Below are positions 9,188 through 18,743 of a stretch of 64,000 bases of DNA, one piece after another; positions within the stretch are counted from its first letter, which is position 1, and each line of letters opens with the position of its first letter. This stretch comes from Bacteroidales bacterium. GTDB lineage: Bacteria > Bacteroidota > Bacteroidia > Bacteroidales > UBA932. Location: NCBI GenBank assembly GCA_016286385.1, contig JAEESO010000008.1:1-64000 (forward strand), in the 5' to 3' direction. The notes below the pieces were generated by a model. That model was given only the letters and a program-made list of their open reading frames with translations, did not search any database and was not told the origin of the DNA. A program made the translations under genes and the position numbers.

Positions 9188-10504
9188 TTATTTATTGCCA
9201 TTGCTCTCTGCGAACTCCTTGTAGAAGTTACTCTTCTCCTTGTAGTCGTTGGAGCTGTTGGAGAGCTGGTAGTATGCGCGGCGGAGATACTCTGCACAGG
9301 CCACCTTGTAGTCCATCTCAGAGCTCTCGTTGAAGCACTTCTCAAGGGGTTCGATGCACTTTGCAACTGCCTCGTCCCTGTTCTTGATAATGGCATCATA
9401 CTCACGCTGGGGAGCGGTGAGAGGAAGCTCATCTGCGGCAACCTGGAACTCAACGGCGCGCTCATACCACATCTTGCCCCATGCATAGAGACCGTAGTGA
9501 TATGAAGGATCCTTCTCGATGGCGGTACGGAAAGCCTTCTCTGCTTCATCATAGCGCTTCATCTCTGAGAGGATATTACCCTCAACACCATAGATGGAAG
9601 CGTTGTTGGGATCATTCTCCTTTGCCTTGTCAAGCAGGGAAAGGACGTAGTTGGGATCCTCGTTGTTTGCCTCTGCATAATTGATAAGGCCGATGATGAT
9701 AGCCTGGTTCTGAGGATATTTTGCAAAACCATCCTCAAGGATTTCCTTCTGCTTGGCGGTAAGTTTCAGAGCACCGTAAACGTCTGCGATACGGGCGTGT
9801 ACATCACCGTTGTCACCATAATTGTGATCAAGGCAGATCTGATAGTACTTCAGGGCAGTGTCATAATCCTCCACTTGCACTGCTGTGAGGGCAGCGTTGA
9901 AGGCGGAATCGTCTCCGGGAGCGGTGCAGGGAGCCATATAGGCTACGTCTGCGGCGCCCTTGAAGAGCTTGCTGGCCTTTGCCATATCGCCAAGGGTATA
10001 TGCGCTGTAAGCGGCAGAGTTGTAATGATTTACAATCTCAGTAAGTTTGTCGTTGACATCCTTTTCCTTTGCGCCAAGCTCGAAGGCCTTTACATATGCC
10101 TTTGCGGCCTCTCCAAGAAGGTCTCCATCTACTGAAGGCTTGGTTACCACGGCAAATTCAAGCTGACCGGCCGCATTGAAGTAAATGTCAATGTGGGAAT
10201 AAGTGAGCTTGTTATACTGGGCGCCGTTGATGGTGACCACTTCCTCACCGGTGGGTTTTTCCTTGGACATCAGATCCCAGGTGGCCCTGTCTACGCCGGG
10301 AGCCACGGCCGATGTAGGGTTGGTGTAGGCCGTAAGATAAGCCTTTCCAAGGTTTACCCAAGTGGCGGCCTTTGCGGCTTTCTTTGCATCCAGGCTGGCA
10401 GCTACGGCCTTCTCAACGGCCTTCTGCATATCAGCGTCTGACTTCTGTGCGAACGCAACCTGCATTGTGCAGGCCAGTGCGAGTGCGAGTAAAAGCTTTT
10501 TCAT
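9188..10504 (-). CDS. Exported TPR-repeat protein
   Basis: The 438-residue protein has a signal peptide (cleavage near VAFAQ, residue 19). A conserved N-terminal block mentions YNKLTYSHIDIYFNA, and several tetratricopeptide repeats follow, for example ASIYGVEGNILSEMKRYDEAE and YDTALKYYQICLDHNYG. It is a periplasmic protein-interaction module without catalytic residues. It follows gyrA by 22 bases on the same strand and is probably cotranscribed with it. Similar TPR proteins are common in Bacteroidales, and no specific role can be given. Confidence 0.8.
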   Translation of the reverse strand: MKKLLLALALACTMQVAFAQKSDADMQKAVEKAVAASLDAKKAAKAATWVNLGKAYLTAYTNPTSAVAPGVDRATWDLMSKEKPTGEEVVTINGAQYNKLTYSHIDIYFNAAGQLEFAVVTKPSVDGDLLGEAAKAYVKAFELGAKEKDVNDKLTEIVNHYNSAAYSAYTLGDMAKASKLFKGAADVAYMAPCTAPGDDSAFNAALTAVQVEDYDTALKYYQICLDHNYGDNGDVHARIADVYGALKLTAKQKEILEDGFAKYPQNQAIIIGLINYAEANNEDPNYVLSLLDKAKENDPNNASIYGVEGNILSEMKRYDEAEKAFRTAIEKDPSYHYGLYAWGKMWYERAVEFQVAADELPLTAPQREYDAIIKNRDEAVAKCIEPLEKCFNESSEMDYKVACAEYLRRAYYQLSNSSNDYKEKSNFYKEFAESNGNK

Positions 10505-10526
10505 AATTATCTTGTGTTAAACATTT

Positions 10527-13064
10527 TTACACTTCTTCCGGGGTGCCTTCCGCCGCCTGTGATTCCTCATCCTCGCTGTGGGCGACTACGGAAATTGCGG
10601 CAATGGCGTCTCCGTCCTTGATGTTGATGAGCTTAACGCCCTGAGTGGCACGTCCGGCAACACGTATAGTGCTGACAGGCATTCTGATTGTAAGACCGCT
10701 GCGGCAGATAATCATAAGGTCATCTTCATCCGTGACATTCTTGATTGCTACAAGTTTGCCGGTCTTTTCCGTGATGTTGAGGGTCCTGACACCCTTTGCG
10801 CCACGGGCGGTCTGGCGGTAGTCCATGGGATCCGAGCGCTTGCCGAATCCGTTCTCTGACACAGCCAGGACCTGGTGTTTTGCAGCATCTTCAGCTTCAG
10901 GGTCCTGACTTACCACACCAACCACAAAGTCTCCTTCATCAAGATTGATGCCACGGACGCCGGTGGATGTACGGCCAAGGGGCCTTGCCTCCGTTTCATC
11001 GAACCTTACGCACCTTCCTCCGTTGGCTGCGATCATGATGTTGCAGCGGCCGTTGGTGAGGATTGCCTCAAGGAGTTCGTCGTCCTCGCGGATATTGATG
11101 GCGTTGACACCATTGGTACGTGGACGGGAATAAGCCTCAAGGGAAGTCTTCTTCACCACGCCCTGGCGGGTGACCATCATGATGTAGTTGTTATTGATGA
11201 ATTCCTCGTCCTTGAGAGTCTTGACATTGAGGTATGCGCGGACTGCGTCGTCCGGTTCTATCATAAGGATGTTCTGGATGGCACGGCCCTTTGAGGTGCG
11301 CGTACCTTCCGGAATCTCATATACCTTGAGCCAGTAGCACCTTCCCTTCTGGGTGAAAAGGAGCATGGTGCTGTGGGTGTTTGCAATATAGATGTGCTCA
11401 ATGAAGTCTTCGTCCCTGGTGGCGCTTCCCTTCATCCCCACGCCTCCGCGGTTCTGGGTGCGGAATTCAGTGAGAGGGGTACGCTTGATATAGCCAAGGT
11501 GCGAGATTGTGATCACCTGGTCTTCATCGGCATAGAAATCCTCAGGGTTGAATTCATCCTCTGCCATGGTGATTTCAGTGCGGCGGGGATCTCCGTAGCG
11601 GGCCTTGAGGTCCTGGGTTTCCTCCTTGATAACGCCGAACTGGAGCTCTACGGAACCAAGGATAGCCTGGCAGTGCTCGATGAACTTCATGAGGTCGTCG
11701 TACTCGTTCTGAAGCTTTTCACGCTCCAAGCCGACAAGCTGACGGAGACGCATCTCCACAATGGCTCCGGCCTGGGCCTCAGAGAACTGATAGCGGTCCA
11801 TGAGCATCTGCTTTGCTTCATCGATGCTCTTGGTCTCATAGCGGATGATGTGGACAATCTCATCTATGATATCCATGGCCTTCAGGAGGCCTTCCAGGAT
11901 ATGGGCACGCTTCTGGGCCTTGTCAAGTTCAAACTTTGTGCGGCGCACCACAACCTCATGACGGAATTCCACAAACTGGCCGATGATTTCCTTAAGGCTG
12001 AGGGTACGGGGGCGTCCCTTCACAAGGGCAACGTTATTGAAGGAGAAGCTGCTCTGGAGGGGGCTGTACTTGAACAGCATGTTGAGCACGACGCCTGAGT
12101 TGGTCCCCTGTTTGAGGCGGATCACCACGCGGGTTTCACCGCGGGAACTTTCGTCGTTGATGTAGGAGATGCCCTCAACCTTCTTTTCATCAGCGAGCTG
12201 GGCTATCTTCTCAATCATCTCACGCTTGTTCACCATATAGGGGATTTCCGTGACCACTATGGTTTCACGGCCGTGCTCGTCTACCTCTATTTCAGTCTTT
12301 GAGCGGATGACCACGCGGCCGCGGCCGGTTTCATAGGCCTCCTTGATGCCGGACTTGCCCATTACTATACCGCCGGTGGGGAAATCCGGACCCTTGATGT
12401 ACTGCATGAGTTCATCCGTTGTAATTTCCGGATTGTCAATATATGCGCAGATTGCGTCACAGCATTCTCCAAGGTTATGGGGAGCCATGTTTGTGGCCAT
12501 ACCCACGGCAATGCCGGATGCTCCGTTAAGGAGAAGCAGCGGGGCCTTGGTGGGAAGGACGGTGGGCTCCTGAAGGGTGTCGTCAAAGTTGAGGGTCATG
12601 TCCACGGTGTCCTTGTCCATATCTCCAAGGACATCCTCTGCCATCTTCTGGAGTTTTGCTTCAGTGTAACGCATGGCGGCGGGAGAGTCTCCGTCTACGG
12701 AGCCAAAGTTACCCTGTCCCTTCACAAGGGGATAGCGCTGGTTCCAGTCCTGGCCCAGACGCACCATTGCATCATAAACGCTGGAGTCTCCGTGAGGGTG
12801 GAACTTACCCATCACCTCACCTACTATACGGGCGCTCTTCTTGGTTTGGCCGCTGTAACTCAGGCCCATATTGTCCATACCGAAGAGCACACGCCTCTGG
12901 ACGGGTTTGAGGCCGTCCCTTGCATCCGGGAGGGCGCGGGAAACTATCACGGACATAGAGTAGTCTATGTACGCGGTACGCATCTCGTGGTCTATCTCTA
13001 CCTGCTCAATGTAGCCGGTTCCTTCTACCTCCTCCAACGGATTCTTATCTTCGTTGTTATCCAT
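10527..13064 (-). CDS. gyrA: DNA gyrase subunit A
   Basis: This is the 845-residue breakage-rejoining subunit of gyrase, which introduces negative supercoils. The catalytic tyrosine is Tyr133 in AAMRYTE. The quinolone-resistance region reads [12 protein letters not shown], keeping the serine and aspartate found in susceptible enzymes. The C-terminal beta-pinwheel carries a GyrA-box-like [10 protein letters not shown], which tells it from ParC. The tail is acidic. A TATATTTG promoter lies about 38 bases upstream, and the TPR gene follows. Confidence 0.97.
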   Translation of the reverse strand: MDNNEDKNPLEEVEGTGYIEQVEIDHEMRTAYIDYSMSVIVSRALPDARDGLKPVQRRVLFGMDNMGLSYSGQTKKSARIVGEVMGKFHPHGDSSVYDAMVRLGQDWNQRYPLVKGQGNFGSVDGDSPAAMRYTEAKLQKMAEDVLGDMDKDTVDMTLNFDDTLQEPTVLPTKAPLLLLNGASGIAVGMATNMAPHNLGECCDAICAYIDNPEITTDELMQYIKGPDFPTGGIVMGKSGIKEAYETGRGRVVIRSKTEIEVDEHGRETIVVTEIPYMVNKREMIEKIAQLADEKKVEGISYINDESSRGETRVVIRLKQGTNSGVVLNMLFKYSPLQSSFSFNNVALVKGRPRTLSLKEIIGQFVEFRHEVVVRRTKFELDKAQKRAHILEGLLKAMDIIDEIVHIIRYETKSIDEAKQMLMDRYQFSEAQAGAIVEMRLRQLVGLEREKLQNEYDDLMKFIEHCQAILGSVELQFGVIKEETQDLKARYGDPRRTEITMAEDEFNPEDFYADEDQVITISHLGYIKRTPLTEFRTQNRGGVGMKGSATRDEDFIEHIYIANTHSTMLLFTQKGRCYWLKVYEIPEGTRTSKGRAIQNILMIEPDDAVRAYLNVKTLKDEEFINNNYIMMVTRQGVVKKTSLEAYSRPRTNGVNAINIREDDELLEAILTNGRCNIMIAANGGRCVRFDETEARPLGRTSTGVRGINLDEGDFVVGVVSQDPEAEDAAKHQVLAVSENGFGKRSDPMDYRQTARGAKGVRTLNITEKTGKLVAIKNVTDEDDLMIICRSGLTIRMPVSTIRVAGRATQGVKLINIKDGDAIAAISVVAHSEDEESQAAEGTPEEV

Positions 13065-13101
13065 ATTTTTCCTTATAACTTATATCATTTCTATAAACAT
13101 A

Positions 13102-13109
13102 CAAATATA
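13102..13109 (-). promoter_or_regulatory. -7 box of gyrA
   Basis: TATATTTG on the minus strand, 37 bases before the gyrA start codon. A TTTG lies farther upstream than ideal (about 23 bases). Confidence 0.5.
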
Positions 13110-13133
13110 AGGAAAAATGTTGGAAAAACCTAC

Positions 13134-13158
13134 AAAAAAAGCCCGGAAATCCGGGCTT
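13134..13158 (-). terminator. Rho-independent terminator of the LolA-like gene
   Basis: A hairpin with arms GCCCGG/CCGGGC around AAAT (13141-13156) is followed on the minus strand by a run of seven T. It lies ten bases past the stop codon at 13168 and upstream of the gyrA promoter. Confidence 0.85.
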
Positions 13159-13167
13159 GAAAAATGA

Positions 13168-13689
13168 TTATTTCACGTGGAGCACATACTCCGTTGAAAT
13201 GCCTCCGAATTCTTCAAGCGTGAGGCTTTGGATAAGGCCTGCCTTGTTATACTCAAGGATAACTCCGGAATAGCCTTTGGGGGATGCCTTCCGGACTTTG
13301 AGCTCAACATGCTTGCCTCCGTTTTTGCCGGCCGACACGGTGCAGTCGGCATCCATTTCCTTTGCAATTTTTTCATATTGCCCCAGGCAGCTGTAGATAA
13401 GGGCATTGCGCTGGAGGGCAACCGTCTTGTTGGTCTTGGTGTCTACATCGGCCTGGACACCCTTCATGTCCATGCGGATAAGGTCTCCGTCAATGATGAA
13501 GAAGTCTCCGTCCGGCTTGGTGTAGAGCATTGCAAGCTGGTCAGGAGCAGTAAATGTGATTTCTCCTGCACTCTTTATGGTTTTACCTGAGACCTTGAGG
13601 GTTTTTACCTGGTCGAATGTTCCGCTGAAATTCTGTGCTCCTGCGGAAATACCGCAAAGGAGCAGTACAAATGCTAGTATTTTTCTCAT
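13168..13689 (-). CDS. LolA-like outer-membrane lipoprotein carrier protein
   Basis: The 173-residue periplasmic protein has a signal peptide (cleavage after about residue 18, ISAGAQ) and a single LolA/LolB-like half-barrel: GEITFTAPDQLAMLYTKP and DFFIIDGDLIRMDMKG are typical strands. LolA ferries lipoproteins from the inner to the outer membrane. Bacteroidota carry several divergent paralogues, so the true carrier role is likely but not proven. The gene stands alone with its own terminator and is divergent from the Clp gene. Confidence 0.75.
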   Translation of the reverse strand: MRKILAFVLLLCGISAGAQNFSGTFDQVKTLKVSGKTIKSAGEITFTAPDQLAMLYTKPDGDFFIIDGDLIRMDMKGVQADVDTKTNKTVALQRNALIYSCLGQYEKIAKEMDADCTVSAGKNGGKHVELKVRKASPKGYSGVILEYNKAGLIQSLTLEEFGGISTEYVLHVK

Positions 13690-13696
13690 AACTTGC

Positions 13697-13704
13697 TATC
13701 TTTG
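13697..13704 (+). promoter_or_regulatory. -7 box of the Clp ATPase gene
   Basis: TATCTTTG matches TAnnTTTG and lies 43 bases before the ATG at 13748. It interleaves with the opposite promoter at 13720-13727, so the two transcription starts lie only a few bases apart. Confidence 0.6.
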
Positions 13705-13719
13705 CAAAATTAATGCCTG

Positions 13720-13727
13720 CAAAGGTA
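13720..13727 (-). promoter_or_regulatory. -7 box of the LolA-like gene
   Basis: TACCTTTG on the minus strand, 30 bases before the start at 13689. It faces the Clp promoter in a 58-base divergent gap. Confidence 0.6.
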
Positions 13728-13747
13728 AGCATTTTTTCAGATTTAAT

Positions 13748-16078
13748 ATGCAGTTACAAGTTTCGGACGAACTTAACCTCGTCATCAAATATGCGCGTGA
13801 GGAAGCAATGCGCACCGGAAGCTATGGAATCGGCCCGGATCATCTGTTCCTGGGACTCATCCGTCAGGAGGAGAATGCGGCATTCCGCATCCTCCAGAAC
13901 CTTGGTGTGGAGCCCGCAGAGCTGAAGGCCTTCATAGACCAGCGCATCTTCACAAATGAGACCATCCCCTACGACCAGATAGACCATATCAACTTCTCCC
14001 GCCAGGCCCAGAACGTCCTGAGCATTACGGTGATGGAGGCTACAAGGCTGAAGAGCCCCAAGGCCGAAACCCACCACCTCCTGCTGGCCCTCTGCCGCAC
14101 TACGGAGAGCTACGGACAGGCATATCTCCGTGCCCGCGGCATTGATTACGGGAGGCTTCTGGCCGTGATGGAGGACGAAGGTCTCCTGAAGCCCATGGAC
14201 CAGCAGGGCAACCCCGACGGCAACACTCAGCCTTCCCAGGGGCCGGAGGACGACCCCGATGAAAACAAGAAGCTGGACATTGAGGAATTTGCCTATGACC
14301 TCACCCGTGCGGCCATCGAGGGTAAACTTGACCCCGTGGTTGGCCGTGACGTGGAAATCTCCCGCGTAATCCAGATCCTTGGCCGCCGCAAGAAGAACAA
14401 CCCCATGCTCATCGGTGAGCCCGGCGTGGGGAAATCGGCCATAGTGGAAGGCATAGCGCAGAAGATTGCCTCCGGGAATATATCGGCCGCGCTGGCAAAA
14501 AAGCGCATCCTTTCCCTTGACATTGCGTCCGTGGTTGCCGGCACAAAATACCGCGGAGACTTTGAAAAACGCCTCAAGACCATCATCAAGGAAGCATCGG
14601 AGAACCCGGACATCATCCTGTTCATAGATGAGTTCCACACAATCGTGGGCGCTGGCGGCGCTTCAGGAAGCCTGGACGCTGCAAATATGCTCAAGCCTGC
14701 CCTTGCGCGCGGAGAATTCCAGTGCATAGGCGCCACCACCCTTGACGAGTTCACAAAGATTGTGGAAAAGGACGGCGCCCTTGACAGGCGTTTCCAGAAG
14801 ATTGTGGTAGAGCCCACGGACGTGGAGCAGTCCATAGCTATCCTTAAGAACCTCAAACCCAAGTATGAGGAATTCCACGGGATAACTTATGCCGATGATG
14901 CCGTAGAGGCTGCAGTACGCCTTACAAACCGCTATATCACGGATAAATCCCTACCGGACAAAGCCATCGACGCCCTTGACGAGGCTGGTTCCATGGTACG
15001 CCTTGCCCTTTCCAAGAAAAAGGGCGCATCTTCAGTTGTGGAGGTGGAAGACATTGCAACCGTGGTTTCCAAGATGACGGGGATTCCCGTGAACAAGGTG
15101 GCCGAATCCGAAGGCAACCGCCTTGTGAAGATGCGTGACCGCCTGAAGGAGCGCATCATCGGCCAGGACGAAGCCGTAGAAACCGTAGTGAGAGCCATAC
15201 AGAGGGGCCGTGCAGGCCTCAAGGACCCTCACAGGCCCATTGGAACCTTCCTGTTCTTCGGTCCCACCGGCGTTGGAAAAACCCAGCTGGCGCGCACCCT
15301 TGCCGAATACCTCTTTGACAGCGAGGAGAACATGGTGAGGATTGACATGAGCGAGTATATGGAGAAATTCAGCGTCTCACGCCTCATTGGAGCGCCTCCC
15401 GGATATGTAGGCTATGAGGAGGGCGGGCAACTCTCAGAGCGCGTGCGCCGTAAACCCTACTGCGTAGTGCTACTGGACGAGATTGAAAAGGCCCACCCGG
15501 ATATCTTCAACCTTCTGCTTCAGGTCATGGACGAAGGCCGGCTCACAGACAGCAACGGCCGCATGGTGGATTTCAAGAATACCATTGTGATTATGACTTC
15601 CAACGTAGGAAGCCGTGAGATGGAGGAATACGGCAGCGGAATTGGCTTTGCAACCGCAGGAAAGAATGTGAAGGCCGACCGCAAGTCCGTTGTTGAAAAG
15701 GCCGTGAAGAAGGCTTTCCCGCCGGAATTCATCAACCGCGTGGACGCCCAGGTGTACTTCAACTCCCTTGACAAGGAAGCCATTGAAAAGATCATTGACA
15801 TTGAGCTCAAGGGACTCAAGGCCAGGGTGCAGGAAGCAGGTTATAAACTCACCATAACCCCTACCGCAAAGAGATTCATTGCCGATGCAGGATATGACCC
15901 CGCCTATGGCGCCCGTCCACTCAGAAGGGCCGTCATGCACTATGTGGAAGACCCCGTGTCTGAATTTATCATTGCGGACCGCGCGCTTTCTTCCCATAAA
16001 GCCGGGGCCGATGACCTCAAAGCCCTCAAACTCATCCTCTCAGAGGACAAAGAGTCTACCACAGTGGTACCAGCCTAG
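13748..16078 (+). CDS. clpC: Clp AAA+ unfoldase (ClpC/ClpA type)
   Basis: This ATP-dependent unfoldase feeds substrates to ClpP. I place the start at the ATG at 13748 (MQLQVSDELN) because an upstream in-frame start would lie before the promoter. That gives 776 residues. It has an N-terminal Clp_N repeat domain (1-145), a first AAA+ domain with Walker A GEPGVGKS (223-230), a second with GPTGVGKT (505-512), and the ClpP-docking tripeptide IGF at 632-634. No UVR or coiled-coil middle domain is seen between residues 400 and 460. The layout is therefore closer to ClpA than to a classical ClpC, although annotation pipelines usually say ClpC. Confidence 0.92.
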   Translation: MQLQVSDELNLVIKYAREEAMRTGSYGIGPDHLFLGLIRQEENAAFRILQNLGVEPAELKAFIDQRIFTNETIPYDQIDHINFSRQAQNVLSITVMEATRLKSPKAETHHLLLALCRTTESYGQAYLRARGIDYGRLLAVMEDEGLLKPMDQQGNPDGNTQPSQGPEDDPDENKKLDIEEFAYDLTRAAIEGKLDPVVGRDVEISRVIQILGRRKKNNPMLIGEPGVGKSAIVEGIAQKIASGNISAALAKKRILSLDIASVVAGTKYRGDFEKRLKTIIKEASENPDIILFIDEFHTIVGAGGASGSLDAANMLKPALARGEFQCIGATTLDEFTKIVEKDGALDRRFQKIVVEPTDVEQSIAILKNLKPKYEEFHGITYADDAVEAAVRLTNRYITDKSLPDKAIDALDEAGSMVRLALSKKKGASSVVEVEDIATVVSKMTGIPVNKVAESEGNRLVKMRDRLKERIIGQDEAVETVVRAIQRGRAGLKDPHRPIGTFLFFGPTGVGKTQLARTLAEYLFDSEENMVRIDMSEYMEKFSVSRLIGAPPGYVGYEEGGQLSERVRRKPYCVVLLDEIEKAHPDIFNLLLQVMDEGRLTDSNGRMVDFKNTIVIMTSNVGSREMEEYGSGIGFATAGKNVKADRKSVVEKAVKKAFPPEFINRVDAQVYFNSLDKEAIEKIIDIELKGLKARVQEAGYKLTITPTAKRFIADAGYDPAYGARPLRRAVMHYVEDPVSEFIIADRALSSHKAGADDLKALKLILSEDKESTTVVPA

Positions 16079-16081
16079 CGC

Positions 16082-16213
16082 TTAAAGTGCCACCGCATCT
16101 TCCATTTCCAGGCCAAGGTCCTTCATCAGGTCCTTCAGGGCCTGGAAATTTGTATCCGGAGAGATCACGTTTAAAAGAACGTCTGTGGAGTAGTCTGTGT
16201 TACGCATAGCCAT
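16082..16213 (-). CDS. Small 43-residue protein of unknown function
   Basis: A short reading frame starts MAMRNTDYSTDVLLNV and ends DLGLEMEDAVAL. A TATCTTTG promoter box sits 20 bases upstream, which argues that it is really expressed. The sequence is acidic and probably helical, with no membrane segment, cysteine or signal peptide. An in-frame start farther upstream is possible but would lie before the promoter. It sits between a nucleoside phosphorylase terminator and the convergent Clp gene. I do not recognise a family. Confidence 0.6.
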   Translation of the reverse strand: MAMRNTDYSTDVLLNVISPDTNFQALKDLMKDLGLEMEDAVAL

Positions 16214-16233
16214 ATTCTTTTTAATTTCTGACG

Positions 16234-16241
16234 CAAAGATA
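16234..16241 (-). promoter_or_regulatory. -7 box of the 43-residue gene
   Basis: TATCTTTG on the minus strand. It directly follows the terminator hairpin at 16244-16276, so the T-rich tail of the terminator doubles as promoter. Confidence 0.6.
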
Positions 16242-16243
16242 AA

Positions 16244-16276
16244 GGGAGCTTGCGCCAATCTGCAGCACAAGCTCCC
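16244..16276 (-). terminator. Terminator hairpin of the nucleoside phosphorylase gene
   Basis: Perfect nine-base arms GGGAGCTTG/CAAGCTCCC with a 15-base loop, followed on the minus strand by TTTATCTTT. It lies 27 bases after the phosphorylase stop codon. Confidence 0.75.
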
Positions 16277-16303
16277 AAAAACTCAAAAATTTCAAAAAAA
16301 CTG

Positions 16304-17188
16304 CTACAGCGTGCTCATTTTGTCAAGGCACAGCTCAACAAGCTTGCGGATTGCCGGCTTATAGTCCGGATTGGAGCTCTTGAGGTAGCGGTTAGCTATT
16401 ATGCAACATACGGTGCTGGCGTTGTGGCCAAGATGCGCGGCAAGACCGGCAAGAGGAGAACTCTCCATCTCAAAGTTGGTGATCCGGTAATCCTCACCGC
16501 CGGTAGAGAAACGGAAACTCTCAATGTCCTCAAGCATGTTGGGCATTGCAAGAGGAACGCGCACTACCCTGCCCTGAGGGCCGTAGAAGCCGTTGGCCGA
16601 TATGGTTACGCCCTTAATTGTAACGTCCTTCATAAGGTCTATGATCTTGGGGGAAGCCTTCACAAAATAAGGAGAAGGAAGGACATCCAGCCAGTTCATA
16701 TGCTTCTTGAAGGCATCCTCAACCTCAGGGATAGTAACCTTGTCACGGTTGCCGTACCAGTTCATGACGCCGTCAAATCCAACGCTTATATGGGCAAGGA
16801 CATAGCTGCCAAGCGGAATGTCTGCGTGAAGGGCGCCGGAAGTGCCGATACGGAGGATATTCAGGGCCTTGTGCACCGGCTTCACCTCACGGGTTTTGAA
16901 ATCCACGTTTGCCAGGGCGTCAAGCTCCGTCATCACAATGTCAATATTGTCAGGGCCGATACCGTGGGACAGCGCCGTAATGCGCTTTCCGTTACGTTTG
17001 CCGGTAATTGAGACAAACTCACGGGACTCATGACGGAACTCTATGTCCGTAAGGTACTCCCCTATCATGTCTACGCGGGAAGGGTCTCCCACCATAATCA
17101 CGTTATCGGCCAGTTCTTCAGGCTTGAGGTGAATGTGGAAAACGGAGCCGTCGGAGTTGATAATAAGTTCTGATTCCGGTATTCTCAT
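16304..17188 (-). CDS. Nucleoside phosphorylase (uridine phosphorylase-like)
   Basis: This 294-residue cytoplasmic enzyme of the PNP/UDP family 1 splits nucleosides with phosphate to free base and ribose-1-phosphate. Key blocks are the phosphate-binding VGDPSRVDMIGEYL, SHGIGPDNIDIVMTELDA and ILRIGTSGAL, and the ribose-site ITNFEMESSPLAGLAAHLGH. The Phe-Glu-Met-Glu signature is clear. The order of motifs resembles uridine phosphorylase, but base preference cannot be read with certainty. It has its own promoter and terminator. Confidence 0.88.
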   Translation of the reverse strand: MRIPESELIINSDGSVFHIHLKPEELADNVIMVGDPSRVDMIGEYLTDIEFRHESREFVSITGKRNGKRITALSHGIGPDNIDIVMTELDALANVDFKTREVKPVHKALNILRIGTSGALHADIPLGSYVLAHISVGFDGVMNWYGNRDKVTIPEVEDAFKKHMNWLDVLPSPYFVKASPKIIDLMKDVTIKGVTISANGFYGPQGRVVRVPLAMPNMLEDIESFRFSTGGEDYRITNFEMESSPLAGLAAHLGHNASTVCCIIANRYLKSSNPDYKPAIRKLVELCLDKMSTL

Positions 17189-17208
17189 AAGGCGCTTTGT
17201 TTAACAAG

Positions 17209-17216
17209 CAAATATA
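17209..17216 (-). promoter_or_regulatory. -7 box of the nucleoside phosphorylase gene
   Basis: TATATTTG on the minus strand, 20 bases before the ATG at 17188 and just after the pncB stop codon. Confidence 0.6.
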
Positions 17217-17227
17217 CGCTTTTTTGA

Positions 17228-18733
17228 CTATATTTCAAACTGTTCAATCTCCTTGACAAGTTTGCCGATTATACTCATCTTGCAGTCGTACAAGGCGTCT
17301 GAGATATCCACCTTGTAGTAGTGGGGATTGATGAGACGACGCTCTGCGGGAGAGAAGTGGTGGAGATTGTCCTTGTAGAACTGCCTTTTCTGGAGGAGGC
17401 TGTAGTAAGGAGCGATGCGCTCCCCTGCCTTTATGGACTGGAGCTGCAGCGGACGGGCGTCGTAGGAGCCTTCCTCGAAGGTCTTGGTCTTGAAAGAGTC
17501 GTATTCGTCACGGATGGTGATGGTCTTACCTTGCTGGATGGCAAGGTCCATGGCGTCTCCGCGGAGGCAGGTAACATCGGCCTTGAATACATAGCCGTCA
17601 AGGGAGTTGCCCTTCTCCTTATCCTGGGCCGATATTCTCCAGGTAATCTGGAAGCCGGGGTTGATGAGCTTGATCTTGTCCTCCGAGCGCTTGATGACGG
17701 GTTCATTGTCTACCTGCACCAGTTTGTACACATTGCCAAAGCAGGGGGCGGCCTTTGACGTTGCAATTGCGTCACCAACGCCGTAACTGTCTATGCGGGC
17801 GCCCTGACGCTCGAGGTCCGTGATGAGGTATTCGTCCAGGCCGTTGGTTGCAAAGATCTTGCACTTTGTGAGGCCGTGCTGGTCCAGGATACGCCTTACC
17901 TCCTGGGAGAGATACGCAAGGTCTCCGCTGTCAAGGCGGATGCCGTAGCCGGGGGCGTAACTATCATCAATGCCGTTTTCCTTGAAGGAACGGATGGCGT
18001 TCTTGACGCCGCAGCGGAGGGTGTCATAAGTATCTATGAGGAGGATCAGGTTCTCTCCTTTATGAGTGCGGATGTAGTCGCAGAAGGCCTTGTGCTCCCC
18101 TTCCACGGTGCTGCCGTAGGAAGTGATGAAGCTGTGGGCCATTGTGCCGGTAGAAGGCACGCCGTTGAAGGCGCCGGTAAGGATGTTGGAGGAGCTGGCG
18201 CAGCCGGCAATCTGGGCGGCCTTGCCGCCATAAACGGCTGCCCAGGGGCCGTGGGCGCGGCGTGAGCCGAACTCACTGACGGGTTTATCCGTGGAGCGGC
18301 AAACACGTGAAGCCTTTGTGGCAACGGCCATCTGGTGATTGAGGATGCACAGCATGGGGGTTTCCAGCACCTGAGCCTCTATCATGGGGCCAACAACTGT
18401 GACGATGGGCTGGTTGGGGAAAGCAATCTCCCCTTCCCTCATGGTGTACACGTCTCCGGTGAACTTCATGGTGCTGAGATACTTACGGAACTCCCTGTAC
18501 TCTTCCCCCGGAAGGAACTTCTCATAGAACTCCTCCGGTTCAGTGCCAAGATGGAGGACCATCTCTATCACTTCCTCCGTGCCGCTCACTACGGCCCAGT
18601 TGTTATTTTCCGGGGCCTTGCGGTAGAAGAGGTTAAAAACGGCTATCTGGTTCTGCTTTCCGCATTCCAGATAGGACTTTCCCATAGTGTACTGGTACTT
18701 GTCAGAGACGTAGGCGTTGTTGATGATATCCAT
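17228..18733 (-). CDS. pncB: Nicotinate phosphoribosyltransferase
   Basis: The enzyme joins nicotinate and PRPP to nicotinate mononucleotide in NAD salvage (Preiss-Handler pathway). I use the ATG at 18733 (MDIINNAYVSDKYQYTMGKS) because a farther start would overlap prfB. The product is then 501 residues. Family blocks include EFGSRRAHGPWAAVYGGKAA, GTMAHSFITSYG, GYGIRLDSGDLAYLS and FATNGLDEYLI. The gene begins ten bases after the prfB stop. The nicotinamidase gene pncA lies just beyond prfB, so two consecutive steps of the pathway are encoded in one operon. Confidence 0.95.
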   Translation of the reverse strand: MDIINNAYVSDKYQYTMGKSYLECGKQNQIAVFNLFYRKAPENNNWAVVSGTEEVIEMVLHLGTEPEEFYEKFLPGEEYREFRKYLSTMKFTGDVYTMREGEIAFPNQPIVTVVGPMIEAQVLETPMLCILNHQMAVATKASRVCRSTDKPVSEFGSRRAHGPWAAVYGGKAAQIAGCASSSNILTGAFNGVPSTGTMAHSFITSYGSTVEGEHKAFCDYIRTHKGENLILLIDTYDTLRCGVKNAIRSFKENGIDDSYAPGYGIRLDSGDLAYLSQEVRRILDQHGLTKCKIFATNGLDEYLITDLERQGARIDSYGVGDAIATSKAAPCFGNVYKLVQVDNEPVIKRSEDKIKLINPGFQITWRISAQDKEKGNSLDGYVFKADVTCLRGDAMDLAIQQGKTITIRDEYDSFKTKTFEEGSYDARPLQLQSIKAGERIAPYYSLLQKRQFYKDNLHHFSPAERRLINPHYYKVDISDALYDCKMSIIGKLVKEIEQFEI

Positions 18734-18743
18734 ATCAAAGGTT

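Noticed and set aside
13556..13747. Upstream extension of the Clp gene
   Set aside because: It would start inside the divergent LolA-like gene and before the mapped promoter box; MQLQVSDELN at 13748 fits the family start.
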